A DNA stretch of 64,000 nucleotides, taken from contig NZ_JARGNU010000005.1 in assembly GCF_029212375.1 (NCBI RefSeq), positions 68,395-132,394 on the forward strand. The letters are read 5' to 3'. Position numbers and translations under genes: made by a program. Of the stretch, positions 60,473 through 64,000 are shown one piece after another; position 1 is the stretch's first letter, and each line of letters begins with the position of its first letter. Source of the stretch: Zhongshania sp. GTDB taxonomy: Bacteria; Pseudomonadota; Gammaproteobacteria; Pseudomonadales; Spongiibacteraceae. The notes beneath the pieces were generated by a model. The model was not told the origin of the DNA. It worked only from the letters and a program-made list of their open reading frames with translations, and ran no database searches.

Positions 60473-61775
60473 GCTTGGTGCTTGCAGGTGAAAAATACTG
60501 CGAAGGCGCAAAGAGCGGACTGGGTATTTCTTGCGCAGTTACTGACTTATTACTGCGAATAGCAAAATCGTGGCTGATACGTGGTCTATAGGCCGAACTA
60601 CCGCTCAGTACGCGCCATTTTACCGCCCAACTGGGGTTGGCCAGCAACTCATTGCCCACCTGCATCACGCCCGCTAGGGTCAGGCGCAGTGGGTTCATGT
60701 GTAAAGTCGGCTGGCCGCTGAGGCCAACGCGGGGCGTAGTGGCGCTGAGCGGGCAGTAAGTGCCAAACATAATGTCCCAAATAAACAGCGGGCCACCGCC
60801 AATATTGACCAAGTTCACTGCGCCGCTGCGGCCGCAGTGTTCGGGTTCCGATGAATGGTGCATATAGTGATACACGCCACCGCCCGAGATAAAACTCGCC
60901 ACGCGAATGATTCGGCTGCGGGATGCCCAGCGGTATAAGGCCGTCTGATGACCAAAAATCTCTGGAATCAAAATGAGGCAATTATAAATAATCACCTCGG
61001 TATACAGCGGCTCAGTGCTGAATAGTTTGGTACAGGCGCCCAGTACTAAATTGTAGGGCAGTACCAAAAACACAAACAGTGGTAGAGCGCTGAATACCGC
61101 GAGGGTGGTGGGCTGAATCAGCGCTGGGGTCATGTGGTGGGGGCGGTGGAATAATAGCCAGAGAAGGCGATAACTGTGGCCGAGACGGTGAAACCAGTAG
61201 TGGAAAAACCCGCTTAGTACCGCAATAATAACGACCGCTAAGGGCGCTGGTGTATCGAAAATCGTTGGTATATTCTGCATAACGAGCTGGTGGGCAAAGC
61301 TTACATTGAGGCTTATCCAATGCCAGCCGAGGCTAAAGTCTAGGCCTGCTAAACTGCCCAGTATGCCAAGGCCAAACAGTATTAGCGGAATGGCCGCCGT
61401 GGCGAGGACATTGGTGAATAAAAAAACTGCAAGCCACTGAATTGGGTAGGGCTTGCCTTGTTCTCGCTGAAATAGAAAATAGCCAGCCAGTATCACGACA
61501 AGTCTGAATAGGGTAGTAAAGGCCAGTAAGCTGAGGGCGCTATACCACAACATTGGCTGCGCGCGGTGCAGTTGGTGCAAACTGTCCAGTAGTGGTTGAA
61601 AGCTGACTACGTCGCCAAGGCCTGGGCCGAGGTAGGCGCCAAGGTGCAGAAGCTGTAAAAAACCGATACTGTAGGTGAGCGCAAATGCAATTACCAACGC
61701 ATTGGCAAGCCTGCGATAGCGTTCGCCAAAATCGGGAATCTCGGCTTTGAATAGTAGATAGAATAAGCGTTTCAC
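60408..61775 (-). CDS. Sterol desaturase/fatty acid hydroxylase-superfamily membrane protein
   Basis: A protein of about 455 residues with several N-terminal helices, followed by the eight-histidine di-iron motif of this superfamily: FHYWFHRLGHS, LFHRPHHMTP and YHYMHHSSEPEH. It introduces hydroxyl groups or double bonds into lipids. The start is GTG 61775 (KRLFYLLFKAEIPDFG) with AGGGG five bases upstream; the track's longer ATG has no such site. The last ~45 residues are Ser/Ala/Pro-rich, and their final ~20 codons are antisense to the MATE gene end. The exact lipid substrate is unknown. Confidence 0.86.
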   Translation of the reverse strand: MKRLFYLLFKAEIPDFGERYRRLANALVIAFALTYSIGFLQLLHLGAYLGPGLGDVVSFQPLLDSLHQLHRAQPMLWYSALSLLAFTTLFRLVVILAGYFLFQREQGKPYPIQWLAVFLFTNVLATAAIPLILFGLGILGSLAGLDFSLGWHWISLNVSFAHQLVMQNIPTIFDTPAPLAVVIIAVLSGFFHYWFHRLGHSYRLLWLLFHRPHHMTPALIQPTTLAVFSALPLFVFLVLPYNLVLGACTKLFSTEPLYTEVIIYNCLILIPEIFGHQTALYRWASRSRIIRVASFISGGGVYHYMHHSSEPEHCGRSGAVNLVNIGGGPLFIWDIMFGTYCPLSATTPRVGLSGQPTLHMNPLRLTLAGVMQVGNELLANPSWAVKWRVLSGSSAYRPRISHDFAIRSNKSVTAQEIPSPLFAPSQYFSPASTKPSARAGVIANASAGPAIPRQS

Positions 61776-62023
61776 GCGTTCCCCTGCTGGCTTAAGCGCC
61801 AGTGGCAAAATTATGTCGTCCTGAACGGCGTTGCTCCATTTACACAATATACCATAAATGAGTCTTAGTGATGGCTTTTTCGATCACGGGCAGGTGTCCC
61901 TGCATACACCGATAGCAACGCGTTGCGTTGTCGACTTGCCATTGGCTATTTAGGCTCTTACTCTTCTCATATTAATGATTTACAGATATGTACAGTGACT
62001 AACTTGAATGCGAGACGGGCTTT

Positions 62024-62860
62024 ATGATGCAAGCAGGTGTTTTGGAGACAATTCTTCCCGGTATTCACCGGCTGGTGGCGCCTAACCCCAGTGCATTAAC
62101 GGGGCCGGGCACCAACACCTATTTGCTGGGTAGTAAGGCCATTACTATTTTAGATCCAGGCCCAGATATTCCAGCGCATATCGACGCTATTGTGGCGGCC
62201 GTGGCAACCCTGGGAGCCGAGGTGGAGCGCATTGTGACCACCCACACCCACTCCGACCACTCGCCGGGCGCTGCCACTTTACAAGACTATTTTCCAGGTG
62301 TGCCGGTGATTGGTGCGCGTATTGTTGATGACGGATATCAGGATCAGAGTTTTGCGCCCACACAGGGCCTTGCTCACGACGATTGCTTTGCTATTGAGGG
62401 CAGCTCGCTGCGCGCAATTTACACCCCTGGCCATGTTGCGAATCATTTTTGCTTCTTACACGAAGCCACCGGCGCCGTGTTTACCGGCGATCATATTATG
62501 CAGGGCTCCACGGTGGTGATAATTCCACCTGCTGGTGATATGGCCGACTATGTTGACTCGCTGCACTTACTACTCGATTACCCCATGCAATATTTGGCGC
62601 CGGGCCACGGCAGTTTAATCGCTAGCCCCCACGCCGAGGTGGAGGCCTTGGTTGCCCACCGACGAGGGCGAGAAGCGAAAATTGTCGCCGCGTTTAAGGA
62701 GGTCGTAAAAGGCGACCTCGACGCCTTGGTGGCGGTGGCGTATCGTGATGTTGATGTGAGCATTCACCCCATTGCAAAATTGTCTTTATGGGCGCATCTG
62801 CTTAAATTAGAGAAGGAGTCTAGCGCTCGCCAACACGAGGGCCAGTGGGAGCTGGTGTAG
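62024..62860 (+). CDS. Metallo-beta-lactamase-fold hydrolase (LACTB2-like)
   Basis: A 278-residue MBL-fold protein with the metal motif THTHSDHSPG, His in TPGHVANH, Asp in FTGDHIMQG and a final His in APGHGSLI. The C-terminal helical extension (~residues 205-278) is the LACTB2-type winged region. Eukaryotic LACTB2 is a ribonuclease, and bacterial relatives are usually called MBL-fold hydrolases. Two ATGs occur in tandem at the start. It lies 56 bp upstream of ald and may share its transcript. The substrate is unknown. Confidence 0.85.
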   Translation: MMQAGVLETILPGIHRLVAPNPSALTGPGTNTYLLGSKAITILDPGPDIPAHIDAIVAAVATLGAEVERIVTTHTHSDHSPGAATLQDYFPGVPVIGARIVDDGYQDQSFAPTQGLAHDDCFAIEGSSLRAIYTPGHVANHFCFLHEATGAVFTGDHIMQGSTVVIIPPAGDMADYVDSLHLLLDYPMQYLAPGHGSLIASPHAEVEALVAHRRGREAKIVAAFKEVVKGDLDALVAVAYRDVDVSIHPIAKLSLWAHLLKLEKESSARQHEGQWELV

Positions 62861-62916
62861 ATTGCAAGTAGAGAGGACGTTTTTCTAGATTTAAGCAACG
62901 ATGGAAAGGGGTTTGT

Positions 62917-64000
62917 ATGCGTATCGGTGTACCCAAAGAAATCAAAGCTCAGGAATATCGTGTTGGTTTAACCCCACAAGCGGTCTTAATGCTCACGCAG
63001 CAGGGGCACCAAGTCTTATTGGAATCGGGCGCAGGTTTAGACTCGGGTTACCACGATGGGGAATTCCGCGCCAGCGGCGCTCAGATCCTTGCCAGCGTTG
63101 GTGAGCTATACCAGCAAGCCGAGCTGATCGTAAAAGTAAAAGAACCCCAAACCGAAGAAGTGGCGCGGCTGCGCGCAGGGCAAATGTTGTTTTGTTACTT
63201 GCATCTTGCCCCTAATCGCGCGCTTACCGATGCGCTTATTGCCAGTGGCGCCAATTGTATTGCCTACGAAACCATTACTGACGAGCATGGGCGCCTCCCG
63301 CTGCTCAAACCTATGAGCGAAATTGCTGGCCGCTTAGCCACCCAAGCCGGTGCTCACTGCCTAGAAAAAGCCCAAGGCGGTTCGGGAGTTTTGCTTGGTT
63401 CGGTTGCCGGTTTAGATCCAGGCCATGTCTTGATTTTTGGCGGTGGCGTGGTTGGTAGCAATGCCGCCGATGTGGCGCTGGGCATGGGTGCTAAAGTCAC
63501 ATTAATAGAACCCTTTGCGCCACGTCGCGCCAGTCTGGCTGCGCAGTTTACTAGCGATCGCTTTACCGCAATTGGCAGTGAGGGACTCGATTTGCCGAGC
63601 TTGCTGGCCGACGCCGATATGGTTGTTGGCGCCGCATTAGTACCAGGTGCCGCGGCCCCTAAGCTGTTAAGCGTTGAGGACCTCAAGTACTTGGCAGTGG
63701 GTTCTGTATTGGTTGACGTTGCCGTCGATCAAGGCGGTTGCTTTGCCACCACGCGGCCCACCACCCACTTGGCGCCAAGCTTTGTCGAGGCGGGGATTGT
63801 GCATTATTGCGTGGCCAACATTCCCAGCGCGGTGGCGCGCACCGCTACCCAAGCGCTCAGTCAGGCGAGCTTGCCCTATGTGCAAAAATTAGCAGCCAGT
63901 GGTTTGCAGGCGTGTTTAAACGCTAATCCTGGTTTGGCTGCAGGCTTAAGTGTGGCGCGGGGAATGTTGACCTGCCCAGCGGTTGCGGGCGCTCAGCAGC
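62917..64000 (+). CDS. ald: Alanine dehydrogenase, 3' end outside the window
   Basis: The first 361 codons of a protein of normally about 370. It is missing from the ORF track because no stop is reached. It begins MRIGVPKEIKAQEYRVGL. Catalytic Lys is in IVKVKEPQ and His in FCYLHLAPN; the NAD-binding motif is LIFGGGVVGSNAADVALGMGA. The enzyme interconverts L-alanine and pyruvate with NAD and ammonia. AAAGGGG precedes the ATG at six bases. Confidence 0.95.
   Translation, partial: MRIGVPKEIKAQEYRVGLTPQAVLMLTQQGHQVLLESGAGLDSGYHDGEFRASGAQILASVGELYQQAELIVKVKEPQTEEVARLRAGQMLFCYLHLAPNRALTDALIASGANCIAYETITDEHGRLPLLKPMSEIAGRLATQAGAHCLEKAQGGSGVLLGSVAGLDPGHVLIFGGGVVGSNAADVALGMGAKVTLIEPFAPRRASLAAQFTSDRFTAIGSEGLDLPSLLADADMVVGAALVPGAAAPKLLSVEDLKYLAVGSVLVDVAVDQGGCFATTRPTTHLAPSFVEAGIVHYCVANIPSAVARTATQALSQASLPYVQKLAASGLQACLNANPGLAAGLSVARGMLTCPAVAGAQQ

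Overview
The window looks like chromosome from a heterotrophic, probably marine gammaproteobacterium. Support comes from gene orders typical of Pseudomonas-like and Cellvibrionales-like lineages (rnfABCDGE near metG and mrp-dcd; purN-purM next to DUF2066-perM-hda), together with DbpA, YehS, YafV, Hda, FabV and an OprF/OmpA-type porin. Compatible-solute genes (ectoine breakdown, glucosylglycerol) and an Rnf complex suggest a saline habitat. A Spongiibacter/Zhongshania-like relative is my guess only. I see no rRNA, tRNA, CRISPR array, prophage or plasmid functions.

Layout. 1-63: tandem 7-mer array at the window edge. 93-3764: Na/Pi cotransporter-like protein, then an aminotransferase/omega-amidase pair (ybdL-yafV). 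4042-4179: small DUF2986 gene. 4284-9408: minus-strand four-gene operon fitting ectoine catabolism in the order B-D-A-C (M20 deacetylase, EctB-like transaminase, M24 ectoine hydrolase, aldehyde dehydrogenase). 9848-13610: divergent plus-strand pair, a fused phosphatase/GT20 glucosylglycerol-phosphate synthase and a GH13 subfamily 18 phosphorylase. 13934-15705: cold-shock protein with a long leader, and dbpA. 15796-16914: PepSY membrane protein. 17187-20151: three-gene signalling cassette (PilJ/PAS/Hpt/CheA-type kinase, CheY-like, CheX-like). 20317-22087: broken IS630-type transposase cut by a complete IS4-type element with 19-bp perfect inverted repeats, which also replaces the end of a phosphatase-like gene (22049-22906). 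23300-29732: S9 peptidase, small enzyme genes, ylqF, an unknown membrane protein and yehS. 29807-35805: complete rnf operon. 35987-39934: metG, mrp and dcd. 40016-45448: DUF3108, purN, purM, DUF2066, perM and hda. 45698-46804: OmpA/OprF porin. 47100-51236: a NasA/NarB-like molybdoenzyme with a fused DmsB-DmsC partner. 51309-55093: Tag-like glycosylase, a large propeller/phytase-like lipoprotein and a small lipoprotein. 55153-57380: CHASE-type histidine kinase and single-domain response regulator. 57805-64000: fabV, a MATE transporter, a sterol-desaturase-like protein, an MBL-fold hydrolase and the start of alanine dehydrogenase.

How the parts may work together. The ectoine-breakdown and glucosylglycerol operons are divergent across one 439-bp gene-free region, so the cell could replace a nitrogen-rich solute with a nitrogen-free one under shared control. 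The 17-20 kb cassette has the core of a chemotaxis phosphorelay (phosphorylatable Hpt, CheA-type ATPase, receiver, CheX-type phosphatase) but no CheW-like coupling domain and no separate receptor. The 47-51 kb pair joins an assimilatory-type nitrate reductase fold, with no Tat signal, to a DMSO-reductase-type quinol anchor. These three loci are the best candidates for little-described biology; the rest is mostly conserved housekeeping. All functions are inferred by reading the sequence; no database search was run.
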